A DNA stretch of 47,263 bases from assembly GCA_027859205.1 (NCBI GenBank), contig JAQIBH010000200.1, positions 1 to 47,263 of the forward strand. Direction: 5' to 3'. The position numbers and the translations under genes are program-made. Shown here one piece after another: positions 27,941-37,440 of this stretch. A model generated the notes under the pieces. It was not told the origin of the DNA. It saw only the letters and a list, made by a program, of their open reading frames with translations, and did not search any database. Numbering within the stretch: the first letter of the stretch is position 1; each line of letters begins with the position of its first letter. The DNA is from Bacteroidales bacterium (lineage in GTDB: Bacteria; Bacteroidota; Bacteroidia; Bacteroidales; UBA12077).

Positions 27941-29668
27941 ATGGCAAGAAAGTTTAAAAATATATATATAATTATTTCAATTAGTTTGATTGCAATAAAC
28001 GCGTATTCGCAAAACATGGAAAGTATTAGCACCGAGGAGTGGTTTAAATACAAAGGTGGTTTGAATTTAAATTCAACTGCATACAATGCTGTGGGTATGG
28101 ATAGCCGGCGCGATCCATTTTTTTGGGGTATTGATGCGAACCTGAATTTTACCTTATTTAATATTGTTAATGTTCCATTATCGGCGCATTATAGCAAAGA
28201 CAACAATACATTTAGCCATCCTACATATAACTATTTTGGATTAAGTCCTAGTTATAAATATATTACAGTGCATGCAGGGTATCGAAATATGCAATTTTCG
28301 AGTTATTCACTTTCGGGTCTTACCTTTTTAGGAGCTGGAGTTGAAATAAATCCTGAAAATTCTCTGGTGAAATTTAGTGCCATGTATGGCAGGCTTAATA
28401 AAGCAGTGCCTTATAAAATTGATTCAGGCTATGTTGCAAGTGCTAATCCTTTTAATGTAGTGGGTTACGAACGTTGGGCTTATGGAGGTAAACTTACTGT
28501 CGGTAGAGAAAAACACAGTGTCGATTTAATTCTTTTCAAAGCAAAAGACGATGTAAATTCAATCCCTGACCCGGGCGAAGAATCCGGTATTAAACCACAA
28601 GAAAATCTGGTAATTGGTTTTAATACTAGAAATCAATTAACAGAAAAAATATCCTTACAGCTGGAATATAGTTTGAGTGCTTTCTCACGCGATATTAGAG
28701 TTGCAGAACGTAAAATGGAAACATTCACTTATGTGAATAATGTGGGTGATTTGTTTACTCCAAGGTATTCAACATCAATAAACAGTGCTTATTCTGCTAA
28801 TTTAAGCTATGCAGGAGAGACATTTTCAGCGGGGATCGTTTTTAAACATATCGATCCTGAGTATCAATCACTAGGAACAACCTATATGTCAAACGACGTA
28901 GAAAATGTATACTTTAACCTGAAGAAATCATTCTTTAAAAATGGATTAAGCTTTAGTGGAAACATTGGACAGGAGCGTAATAACTTAAGCAATACAATGG
29001 ATGCAACCGATAAAAGAGTTATTGGTAGTGCAAATTGCAATATTTCATTATTAAATCCATTAAATATAAGCTTAAGTTATTCTAATTTTAATGCAAATTC
29101 ATTGCCTGTTGCCACCACAATGCAGGATACTTTTAAATATGTTCAGGTAACTGAAAATTACGGTATCAATGCTTCTTATCAGCTTTCTGGCGAAAAATTT
29201 ACACATAGCTTTAGCCTTAATTCTATGGTGCAAACCATGAATACACTAAATCAGAACGCAACCACGATTACAGATATAAATACAGATGTTTATAACATGG
29301 GCTTTGGATATAGTCTTTATTGGATTAAGCTAAAATTAAATCTTATGTCCTCTATTAATTATAATAACTTTCAGCCTGGCGAGGGTTTAGCTGAAACTAC
29401 GGGTATAGGACCGAGTGTAGGTCTTAGCAAAGGCTTTCTAAAGAATAAAATGCAAACAAGTTTAATGTACACCTATCAAAATAATAAAACAACAGGAACA
29501 AATGAATCGAAAATGAATGTCTTAAGATTTAATGGTTCATATAAGGTAACAAGTCATCAAAGCCTTCGATTAAGTTTTAGTATGATGTTTAGGACTAACG
29601 ATAATTACGAAGAAATTAAAAAACAGGAAGAATATAACGCAAGGTTAACCTATAGTTATTCATTCTGA
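27941..29668 (+). CDS. Predicted outer-membrane beta-barrel protein
   Basis: The 575-residue product has a signal peptide (1-24, INAYSQ). The rest is a long series of alternating amphipathic strands (YKYITVHAGYRNMQFSSYSL, NVYFNLKKSFFKNGLSFSGN, LRFNGSYKVTSHQSLRLSFS) and ends in TYSYSF, a C-terminal aromatic residue typical of BAM-inserted barrels. The size would allow about 22-26 strands. I do not know the family; it is not PorP/SprF. It probably sits in the outer membrane and serves the adjacent TANFOR-like protein, 38 bases downstream. An AGGAGG at 27934-27939 is one base from the ATG, too close for normal Shine-Dalgarno use. Confidence 0.8.
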   Translation: MARKFKNIYIIISISLIAINAYSQNMESISTEEWFKYKGGLNLNSTAYNAVGMDSRRDPFFWGIDANLNFTLFNIVNVPLSAHYSKDNNTFSHPTYNYFGLSPSYKYITVHAGYRNMQFSSYSLSGLTFLGAGVEINPENSLVKFSAMYGRLNKAVPYKIDSGYVASANPFNVVGYERWAYGGKLTVGREKHSVDLILFKAKDDVNSIPDPGEESGIKPQENLVIGFNTRNQLTEKISLQLEYSLSAFSRDIRVAERKMETFTYVNNVGDLFTPRYSTSINSAYSANLSYAGETFSAGIVFKHIDPEYQSLGTTYMSNDVENVYFNLKKSFFKNGLSFSGNIGQERNNLSNTMDATDKRVIGSANCNISLLNPLNISLSYSNFNANSLPVATTMQDTFKYVQVTENYGINASYQLSGEKFTHSFSLNSMVQTMNTLNQNATTITDINTDVYNMGFGYSLYWIKLKLNLMSSINYNNFQPGEGLAETTGIGPSVGLSKGFLKNKMQTSLMYTYQNNKTTGTNESKMNVLRFNGSYKVTSHQSLRLSFSMMFRTNDNYEEIKKQEEYNARLTYSYSF

Positions 29669-29706
29669 AGAAATATTGAAAATAACAGGTATTTAAATAT
29701 ATAGTA

Positions 29707-32700
29707 ATGAAGAAACATAACATTTTAAAATCAGGGTTCATTTTTTTAGTCCTATTTATTGGTTGTATAGGTTTTAATAATGTAAAAGCCCAGGTAAAAA
29801 AACCCGTTACCATTACTTCGGTATTTACTCCGCCATATACTCTCTATTTAGATGAGTATGTTACTCCGGGCTCGCAAAAGTGTATGGTAAATATGATTTT
29901 TAACGACTACAATGAACCTTCATGGGATGTTTATTTACATTTAACTATAGAAAGTCAGAATTTAAGAATAACTACCAAAGAAAACTTCAGACCTACTGCA
30001 CCAATTACTTTGCACCCTGGTGAAAATGTTTCCATTAGCGGTGATGAATTGTACGATTATTTCAACTATAATAATTTAAATTTTGCTGGAATTACTAAAT
30101 CTGAAATTGAAAGATCAGGCAGACTACCTGAAGGTTTTTACACCTTTACATTCGAAGCAAAAGATTATAGAACAGGTGCATCCCTTTCAGATAAAAGTAT
30201 GTTTGTTGCTAATCTTCAGTTAAACGAACCTCCTAAAATTATAACTCCAAATACAGGCCAGCTAATACCCACGAGCGAAACACAGAATATAGTTTTTCAA
30301 TGGTTAACAAATGGTCTCAATCCGGGAACCGTAAAATATAAATTGCATTTGTTTGAAGTACTCGATTCAGTTGCAGATCCTCAATCAGCAATAGCAAACA
30401 ATAGGGTAATAAAGATTTTTGAGTCCTACGAGATCAACATGTCAACATATCAATATTCAATATCAGATCCCTTACTTGAAAAGGGTAAACAATATGTTTT
30501 TTATGTAGAAGCATTAGCCGTAGATGGATTAGAAACCTTCAAAAACAATGGTTTAAGTGAGGTTGGTTGGTTTAGTTATGGGTATCCTCAAAATGGAAAA
30601 ATTAATATTATTTTCCCGGAGCATGAGCATGGGTTTACTTTGCGAGAAGATAAATTATTTAAATGGAGCACCCCTAATAATCTTACAAATCAGCAATTGC
30701 ATAATTATCAAATGAAGATTGTTAAGGTCAGTAGTGAGGAAGATCCCAAAGAAGGTATAGCTAAAGATCCATATCACGAGATAGTAACAGAGCCTGTTCT
30801 ATTCCCTCAAATCTGGTTCGAAGATCTTGAAAATGTTTATTTTGCAACAGGGCAAAAATTTGCATGGCAGGTTAAGGCATTTACAAACGAAACAGAAATA
30901 GCCAAAAGTGATGTAAATACATTTTTTGGCCCTCCATTTCTGGAATTCTTTATGGCAGGTAACCATAAAGTATTAGTTACAAAAACGACAACAAACAGTT
31001 TTGAAAATTTATCTGGGGAAGGAACAATTCAGATAAATGCAAATGGGGATAAACATAAGGTTTATTTTGAAAATATTAGGATTGAACGTGTTGGAGCCGA
31101 GATATTCCTTAGGGAAGGTAGGTGTATTTCTAAATGTGAAATTCCAAAAATAGATTTAAATCCTTATTATGAGGATAACAAAAAAGCATTCTTTGTGACT
31201 GACTCTTTGTTGCTTGATCGCTATAATTTAAAAATTAAAGGTCATGTTGAATGGGATTTACCTCATCCAATTTTAAGTGATGAAAAAGCTAAGGTTTACT
31301 CAAAAACAGTTTCGTTAATCTATAACAGCTATAAGCTAATAGGTACTGTTAAAATTAAAGAGGAAACATTCTTTAAACTTTTAAGTCCAATTAATTTTAA
31401 TTTGATTTTAAACAAGGAGTCTTATTTCTTTATTAAAAATGATAGATATAAACTTCATTTCGATGGTAAAGTAGAATTTCCTTCAAATATTAAAGGTTCT
31501 GAAGAGGAAATAATGAGTGTTCCTTTTATAGATAAACAGCAGCTTTATTTTATTGAAATGGAAGGCCAGAACTTGGAAAATAAAATTCGTCTGGTAAAAA
31601 AAACTAAAATTGAGTTAGGGCCACAACATTATTTTATTGATTTTTCTGAAAAAGAATCGCCGGGCAAAAAGACAGGAACTCCCGGGTGGAAGGGTATATA
31701 TTTTTCAAACTACAGTTTAAATTATCCAATCGATTTGGATGATAGAAACCAGCTCAATTGTCAGAAGCTTATAAAACACGATATTAATAACGATGACAAA
31801 CCTGACTATAAAGCATGGGTAAATAGCCAGGGGCTTCAGTTTTATGCCGATTATGAATTTAAGGAAGAAGATATTGGATACTTTAATACCTTCCCCAGTA
31901 AATTAAAACATTTATTAATAGAGATAGAAAACACCACAGTTACTGATGGTGTTTTTAATGGTGCTATAAAAATTCCTGTTATTGATGAAGTACAGGATTT
32001 TACATATTTTGTGCCTCTTACCGATGATGGTTTTTTAGAAGGATATCTTGATGAAGAGCTTACCGGTAAAACCTTTGTATATAACGAGGAAGGTGGTGAA
32101 CAAAAGATGATAATCACCATTAATCGCGCTGTATTCCAGGACAAAGAACGTCTGGATATGAATATCGATTTAGACTGGCCTTTTACACAAGTTAAAATGG
32201 AAGCTCTAAATCATTTCCGTATTTGGGGTAATTATCAAATTGGATTTGTTCAGCCAAAAGGTGTTGCATCTCTTGTTGTCCAAAAAGAGGGTAATATAAA
32301 TGACTTTTTAATTACCATGGATTATATAGGTTGTGGACGCGAGGGAGACCTATATGCAATAGGTACTTCTGCCGATATTATAATGGGAGAAGATGTTGCA
32401 GGTAATGGAGGAGCACCCAAGGCTAATTTATATAGTATATCTCAAAATGCCTTATTAACAGGGACACATGGATATGGTTCCGGATCTGAATATATCAATG
32501 AGCTGATAACTCAAAGTAACGAGAGTAATTTAGGTGAGGGAGATTTTAATGTAGGACAACAAAACGATCTGGAAAACTTAGATTCTTTAGTTAATTCCAT
32601 TAATCAGCAATTATTAGCTAACGAAGAAGCACTTAAAGAACAACTTGCTAGCGAAGCTTCTAGTGTAGCAAGTTCATTTACAAGTTCATTTACGCTAGGA

Positions 32701-34854
32701 GAAACTACAAGCCTTGAATTAGAAAATGGTATTACTGATGAAATAAATTACGAGCTTACAGTTGATAAAGATCCTCTTACAGTAACAAAAGAAGATCTCT
32801 TGTTAATTATTGATGCTATTTATTTATTCTTAAACGATGACCAGAAGGCCAAGGTCGATGAACTTAAAGATTTTATAAATACTATCCCTGTAGAATATAT
32901 AGCTGAAATTTATGAGCAATTACGTGACGTAGAAGGATTTGTAAAAATGATCTTGAAGGGGAAGGTTGATGAATATATTGCTCGTTTAAATACTAAAATA
33001 ACCGATGAAACGAATAAAGTTAAGAATTCTGTTATTACATACATTGAAAATAAACGAGATTCTATAACTGTTGAACTGACAAAACCTGTAGGAAGGATTA
33101 TTGATAGTATTGGAGTCATGGCTGCTGAAGCGGCAAGTGGAATTAGCGAAGAAATTAATTTTGAAGCAGTTGTTATAAGTGTTACAAACTCATTTAAGCA
33201 ATCTGTTATCGATGAGATTACTGAATCAATCAATAAATCAGTTAAAGATAATCTTACTGAACCTATTACTTCATTTATCGATACTTCAGTAAATAAAAAA
33301 GTTACTGGTTATATTTATGAAAGTTTATCCTCTGTCGGATATGCACTTATTGATGATCAGTCAATGGATGGAGTAAATATTGATGGAATATTTGATAATG
33401 CATCGGATCTGATACCTGAAATAGCGGGAGATTTTCAAACTACATTTATCGGGGATAATGGGGAGTTAATTCTTGAGCGAGTCGTCGATCTCTTAGAGGA
33501 ATCTATCACAAATTTCGACTGGGAAGATGTGGGAAGAGACATGGCTGAAGATCTTTTAATAGAAGCAGGTATAGCTCTTGCCGAACACTATATTACTGAA
33601 GAGGTTACTGAGATTGTTGGAGATGTTTTAGATGACTTAGCATCAAGCGAGCTAATAAGTAATATAGGAGATAATATTGATCTGGATTTTAGTAATGTTG
33701 GTGACAAACTAAAAGATGGAAAGGTTGGCGAAATTGTCAAATTTGATCCAAGTTACATTGAGGTTACAACAAGTGTTGCTGTATTTCAAGGCTTTGTTAA
33801 TTTCACTGATGATGATCCAATTTGGGGTGATTCCTGGCAAGCTGAAATTATTGCTACAATTACAATAGAACCAACGTTTACAGTTAATGCAAAATACATT
33901 AATGGCACATCTTCATATAATTCTGATGAAGAATATAAATATTGGTTCTTAGAATTAGGAATAAGCGGACTTGGCATACCAATGGCAACTTTACCTCTTA
34001 TATTTGATGGTGCTTCAGGTAGGGTTTACCACCACATGTCAAAAACGGAGCCGGGAAGTACAGAATATCTTCCAGATGTTAAAACCCGCTTTGGTGTTGG
34101 TTTGCAAGTAGATTTATTCGACGCTTCTTCAAATGGGAAAGTGTTGATGTTTAATGTTGGATTGGAGGTTGCTATTCTTCAAGAAGGATTCATTTTTGAA
34201 ATGTATGGAAACGCATGGGTTGCAAATAAGCTTGAAGATGGTAAAGTAACTGAAGCCGTTGTTATAGCGAGCGGGTATTTAATGTTTAACACAGCAGAAA
34301 AGCATTTTTTAGCTAATCTTACGGCTTTGATTGAGGTTAAACCATTAATATGTGCTGGTGGAGAAATGAATGTTGATATTAGCAAGGGTGCCTGGAGAGT
34401 GGCTATTGGCACACGAGAAGAACCATTCTATTTAGATCTTTTCTGTATGGGTTCTCCATTTATTCAAAGTTGGTTTGATATTGATCAGGATAGATTAGAT
34501 GCTGGATTAATCGTTACTATTGATATTAAAGCTGAAACTCCATGGATTGGACCAAGTATATGTCAGGTAAAAGGCTGGGCAAAAATTTATTTCCAAATGG
34601 GTACAACAGCAATAATTTATTGGAATCCATTTGCAATAGGTGAAGCTCGGGTATGGATTGATCTTTATGTTGGTGTCGGTGTTGATTCAAAATGTATAAG
34701 TTCGAAAAGTTTTACTATTGCGGCCATTGCAATCGGTGGAGAGTTAATGTTCCAAACTATTCCTGAAACAAGGCTTCAAGGTAGTGCGTATGGACGAGTC
34801 ACATTATTAGGTATGACCATAGGATTCGATCTGGAGGTTGATTCGACATTTTAA
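29707..34854 (+). CDS. Giant TANFOR-like secreted protein with a helical middle and beta-rich C-terminus
   Basis: The 1715-residue protein has a signal peptide (1-29, NVKAQ). Residues about 30-290 match what I know of the Bacteroidota TANFOR domain family: FTPPYTLYLDEYVTPGSQK, then LRITTKENFRPTAPITL, SISGDELYDYF, GRLPEGFYTFTFEAKDY and LEKGKQYVFYVEAL. Residues about 298-850 share a module with the 701-residue protein at 14349-16454 (FTLREDK, IWFEDL at 369, GQKFAWQVKAF, GWKGIYFSNY). Residues about 950-1350 are amphipathic helices rich in Ser, Glu and Ile (ASEASSVASSFTSSF, VKDNLTEPITSFIDTSV). The last 365 residues are beta-rich and end in Phe. No T9SS sorting domain is visible, so it may stay in the outer membrane or periplasm. 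Surface-structure role is inferred from its neighbours. Confidence 0.82.
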   Translation: MKKHNILKSGFIFLVLFIGCIGFNNVKAQVKKPVTITSVFTPPYTLYLDEYVTPGSQKCMVNMIFNDYNEPSWDVYLHLTIESQNLRITTKENFRPTAPITLHPGENVSISGDELYDYFNYNNLNFAGITKSEIERSGRLPEGFYTFTFEAKDYRTGASLSDKSMFVANLQLNEPPKIITPNTGQLIPTSETQNIVFQWLTNGLNPGTVKYKLHLFEVLDSVADPQSAIANNRVIKIFESYEINMSTYQYSISDPLLEKGKQYVFYVEALAVDGLETFKNNGLSEVGWFSYGYPQNGKINIIFPEHEHGFTLREDKLFKWSTPNNLTNQQLHNYQMKIVKVSSEEDPKEGIAKDPYHEIVTEPVLFPQIWFEDLENVYFATGQKFAWQVKAFTNETEIAKSDVNTFFGPPFLEFFMAGNHKVLVTKTTTNSFENLSGEGTIQINANGDKHKVYFENIRIERVGAEIFLREGRCISKCEIPKIDLNPYYEDNKKAFFVTDSLLLDRYNLKIKGHVEWDLPHPILSDEKAKVYSKTVSLIYNSYKLIGTVKIKEETFFKLLSPINFNLILNKESYFFIKNDRYKLHFDGKVEFPSNIKGSEEEIMSVPFIDKQQLYFIEMEGQNLENKIRLVKKTKIELGPQHYFIDFSEKESPGKKTGTPGWKGIYFSNYSLNYPIDLDDRNQLNCQKLIKHDINNDDKPDYKAWVNSQGLQFYADYEFKEEDIGYFNTFPSKLKHLLIEIENTTVTDGVFNGAIKIPVIDEVQDFTYFVPLTDDGFLEGYLDEELTGKTFVYNEEGGEQKMIITINRAVFQDKERLDMNIDLDWPFTQVKMEALNHFRIWGNYQIGFVQPKGVASLVVQKEGNINDFLITMDYIGCGREGDLYAIGTSADIIMGEDVAGNGGAPKANLYSISQNALLTGTHGYGSGSEYINELITQSNESNLGEGDFNVGQQNDLENLDSLVNSINQQLLANEEALKEQLASEASSVASSFTSSFTLGETTSLELENGITDEINYELTVDKDPLTVTKEDLLLIIDAIYLFLNDDQKAKVDELKDFINTIPVEYIAEIYEQLRDVEGFVKMILKGKVDEYIARLNTKITDETNKVKNSVITYIENKRDSITVELTKPVGRIIDSIGVMAAEAASGISEEINFEAVVISVTNSFKQSVIDEITESINKSVKDNLTEPITSFIDTSVNKKVTGYIYESLSSVGYALIDDQSMDGVNIDGIFDNASDLIPEIAGDFQTTFIGDNGELILERVVDLLEESITNFDWEDVGRDMAEDLLIEAGIALAEHYITEEVTEIVGDVLDDLASSELISNIGDNIDLDFSNVGDKLKDGKVGEIVKFDPSYIEVTTSVAVFQGFVNFTDDDPIWGDSWQAEIIATITIEPTFTVNAKYINGTSSYNSDEEYKYWFLELGISGLGIPMATLPLIFDGASGRVYHHMSKTEPGSTEYLPDVKTRFGVGLQVDLFDASSNGKVLMFNVGLEVAILQEGFIFEMYGNAWVANKLEDGKVTEAVVIASGYLMFNTAEKHFLANLTALIEVKPLICAGGEMNVDISKGAWRVAIGTREEPFYLDLFCMGSPFIQSWFDIDQDRLDAGLIVTIDIKAETPWIGPSICQVKGWAKIYFQMGTTAIIYWNPFAIGEARVWIDLYVGVGVDSKCISSKSFTIAAIAIGGELMFQTIPETRLQGSAYGRVTLLGMTIGFDLEVDSTF

Positions 34855-34896
34855 ATAATAATTCATGATATTTATTTTATAAATAAAACTAAAATA

Positions 34897-36948
34897 ATGA
34901 AAAAGTTTAAGATCATTATAGAAATCATAATAGTTATTGTACTAATTGTAAGTTCTTTGCATAATTTGCATGCTCAAGTTGAATCTACGGGACAGTCAAT
35001 GATAGTTTCTAATAGTTTGGATTCCATTAATCCACATATTAAGATAAAATGGTTTATTCCTAAAATTTATAGTCCTAAAGGAGTAAATATCTATAGAAGA
35101 GGACCGGGACAACAAAATTGGGAAAGGATATTGGATAAACCATTTAAAAAAGGAGATTATTCGATACCTGTTGAAGAGTTTGATAAAGATACAACATTAG
35201 AAAGATTTGTAAGTCTTATTGACGGACTCTCAGAAAATGAAATGCAAGGACTAACATTGGCAATGATTCTTATTAAAAGTATTCAAAGTCAGGTTTATGC
35301 CCAATATATTGGTGTTGAATATCATGATATTGATGTCAAGTTTGGAGATCAATATCAGTATAAGGTTTCTAAAATTACCTCGTCTGGAGAAAAAGATATA
35401 GGGGTATCTCAAATAATTACGGTAAAAAAACATAAGAGACACAATCCTCCAGAAGATATTGAAATTAAAGCAGGTGATGAACAAGTTCTAATTAAATGGA
35501 AACCTAATAAATTTAGGTTCTATGGTGTTAACGTCTACAGAAGAAGTGATGATCAGAATGATTTTTTAAAAATGAATGATGTTCCTCTAATTACATCAAA
35601 ACGAAAAGGGCCTGATGGAGTTTTAGCATATGCTGATATTTTTTATACAGATGATAGTCTTTCAAACGGAACTACATATTATTACAAAATTGTTGGTCTC
35701 GATTATTTTAATAGAAATTCTAAATTTTCAGAAACGTTTGAAGTTACTCCAAAAGATGAAACCGCACCCCCTGCGCCTAAATTTCTTCGAAATAAAGTAG
35801 ATCTTTTAAATGTATTTTTAAATTGGGAAAACGTATATGTCCCTGATCTCAAGGGTTTGCAAATTTATAGAAGTATTCATTACGATAGAGATTTTATACA
35901 AATAAATGAGAAGATGCTTAATCGAGATGTTAATGGATATGTTGATGCAGTAGAAAAACCAGGCAAATACTACTATTATGTTTCAGCTATAGATTCATCT
36001 GGTAATCAAGGAAGTTCATTTTTAACCATGGCAAATGTTTTAGACATATACCCTCCCGAAAAACCTAAAGGTTTATATACAGAATCGGATACGGGCAGAA
36101 TAATTCTGAATTGGTTACCTAATAATGAAGAAGATTTGATGGGTTATCAAATATTTAGAACTGTTGACAGAGATAATAAAAAAAGATATGTGTTACTGAA
36201 TGCAAATCCTATTGCTGATACAACATATATTGATACCTTACCAATAAGTGCTAAAAACAAATTTCACTATAGAATAGCTGCTATTGATTCTTCAATTAAT
36301 AGAAGTGAGTATTCCGATTTTGCAGCAAGTACAATGCCTGATGTTATTGCCCCTGCTCAACCCTTTATTAAGGATATAATTATTACAGAAAACAATTATC
36401 TGCAAATTCATTGGATTCCAAATGTAGATTTGGATTTAATGGGATATAGTATTTTTAGAGAAAATGCAAATGATTCATTAACTAAAAAGGGAAAATTAAA
36501 TGAATCCCTTCTATCACCCTTAGTTAAACATTTCACCGATCGTTGGGTAGAACAAGGCACAAAATATAATTATTATCTTGAAGCTGTTGATAGCTCGGGA
36601 AATAAATCGGAATTTTCTAATCCATTCCCAGGCAAATTACCAAATTTAAAACCTGAGATAGGCGATAAAGTAATTAAATATCTTAACGTTAAAAACAAAG
36701 GAAATTATATTCAAATAAAATGGGAAATTAATCCTGAAGATGATTTTTTAGGAACAATTGTATATCGAAAGGAAGAAGGGGAAGCTTTCACTCCATTAAC
36801 GGGATTAATGCAAGGAAATAAGTTTAAAGATAATGATATAACTCCTGGTAGTATTTATTATTATGAAGTACGTATTTATCATGAATCGTATGGTGAAAGT
36901 CGCTCTAAGGTAGAAAAAATGGTTGTTCCTACTGATGATCATGAATAA
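34897..36948 (+). CDS. Secreted fibronectin type III repeat protein
   Basis: The 683-residue protein has a signal peptide (1-27, LHNLHAQ) and six FN3-type repeats of about 100 residues. Their cores are IKWFIPKIYSPKGVNIYRR (near 48), IKWKPNKFRFYGVNVYRRS (near 197), LNWENVYVPDLKGLQIYRS (near 308), LNWLPNNEEDLMGYQIFRT (near 404), IHWIPNVDLDLMGYSIFRE (near 503) and IKWEINPEDDFLGTIVYRK (near 606), and most end with a YYYYV/YYYKI strand and a D-SGN turn. No T9SS sorting domain or lipobox is visible, so its location is uncertain. It follows the TANFOR-like gene by 42 bases and is likely cotranscribed. FN3 proteins next to TANFOR proteins are common in my experience of this phylum, so they may form one assembly (inference). 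Confidence 0.88.
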   Translation: MKKFKIIIEIIIVIVLIVSSLHNLHAQVESTGQSMIVSNSLDSINPHIKIKWFIPKIYSPKGVNIYRRGPGQQNWERILDKPFKKGDYSIPVEEFDKDTTLERFVSLIDGLSENEMQGLTLAMILIKSIQSQVYAQYIGVEYHDIDVKFGDQYQYKVSKITSSGEKDIGVSQIITVKKHKRHNPPEDIEIKAGDEQVLIKWKPNKFRFYGVNVYRRSDDQNDFLKMNDVPLITSKRKGPDGVLAYADIFYTDDSLSNGTTYYYKIVGLDYFNRNSKFSETFEVTPKDETAPPAPKFLRNKVDLLNVFLNWENVYVPDLKGLQIYRSIHYDRDFIQINEKMLNRDVNGYVDAVEKPGKYYYYVSAIDSSGNQGSSFLTMANVLDIYPPEKPKGLYTESDTGRIILNWLPNNEEDLMGYQIFRTVDRDNKKRYVLLNANPIADTTYIDTLPISAKNKFHYRIAAIDSSINRSEYSDFAASTMPDVIAPAQPFIKDIIITENNYLQIHWIPNVDLDLMGYSIFRENANDSLTKKGKLNESLLSPLVKHFTDRWVEQGTKYNYYLEAVDSSGNKSEFSNPFPGKLPNLKPEIGDKVIKYLNVKNKGNYIQIKWEINPEDDFLGTIVYRKEEGEAFTPLTGLMQGNKFKDNDITPGSIYYYEVRIYHESYGESRSKVEKMVVPTDDHE

Positions 36949-37440
36949 AGACCGAATTTTAAAGAGTATAAAAGGAAAGTTATTAATGACAAAACCTTTT
37001 TTTAAATGTTATAATTTACATTTGACACACCAATTTATTTTTATACTGCTTACCTACTCAATATAATTTATTAAAAACCTTTAAACAGTACAAAAATAAA
37101 AATAAAAAGCATTGTTAATTAAACACTAAACACCTTATTATCTGCTACATCAATATATAATTTATCTTTAAAAAATTCTAAAAACTTCTTCTTTATTGTC
37201 TTTCCTGTTTTCAATTACTTAGATTCTGAAATGCAATATAAACTACACTCCCAAGTTTGTTAACAACTGTATTTCATTACATTAGAGTTACACATTAAAG
37301 TCCTTGTTAAATTAGAACCCTCTTTTACTTTAGTATAAGAAAACTAAGCTTTTCTTTATTAAATTGACTATTTCGTCAAAAGATATTAACTTAACGACCT
37401 CAAAATCGTTATACTTTTAATGAAATAGAAAAATACCGTG
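36949..37440. other. AT-rich intergenic region ahead of the PorE-like gene
   Basis: About 490 bases with no gene visible. A weak hairpin with T run at 36970-37003 (AAAAGG with CCTTTT) may end the upstream transcript. A near-match promoter (TTG at 37304-37306, 19 bases, TACTTTAG at 37326-37333, one mismatch) could start the PorE-like gene separately. Confidence 0.4.

Noticed and set aside
27769-28086. 105-residue minus-strand reading frame
   Set aside because: It runs antisense to the start of the barrel gene and through the REP region; it is a shadow of A-rich sequence.
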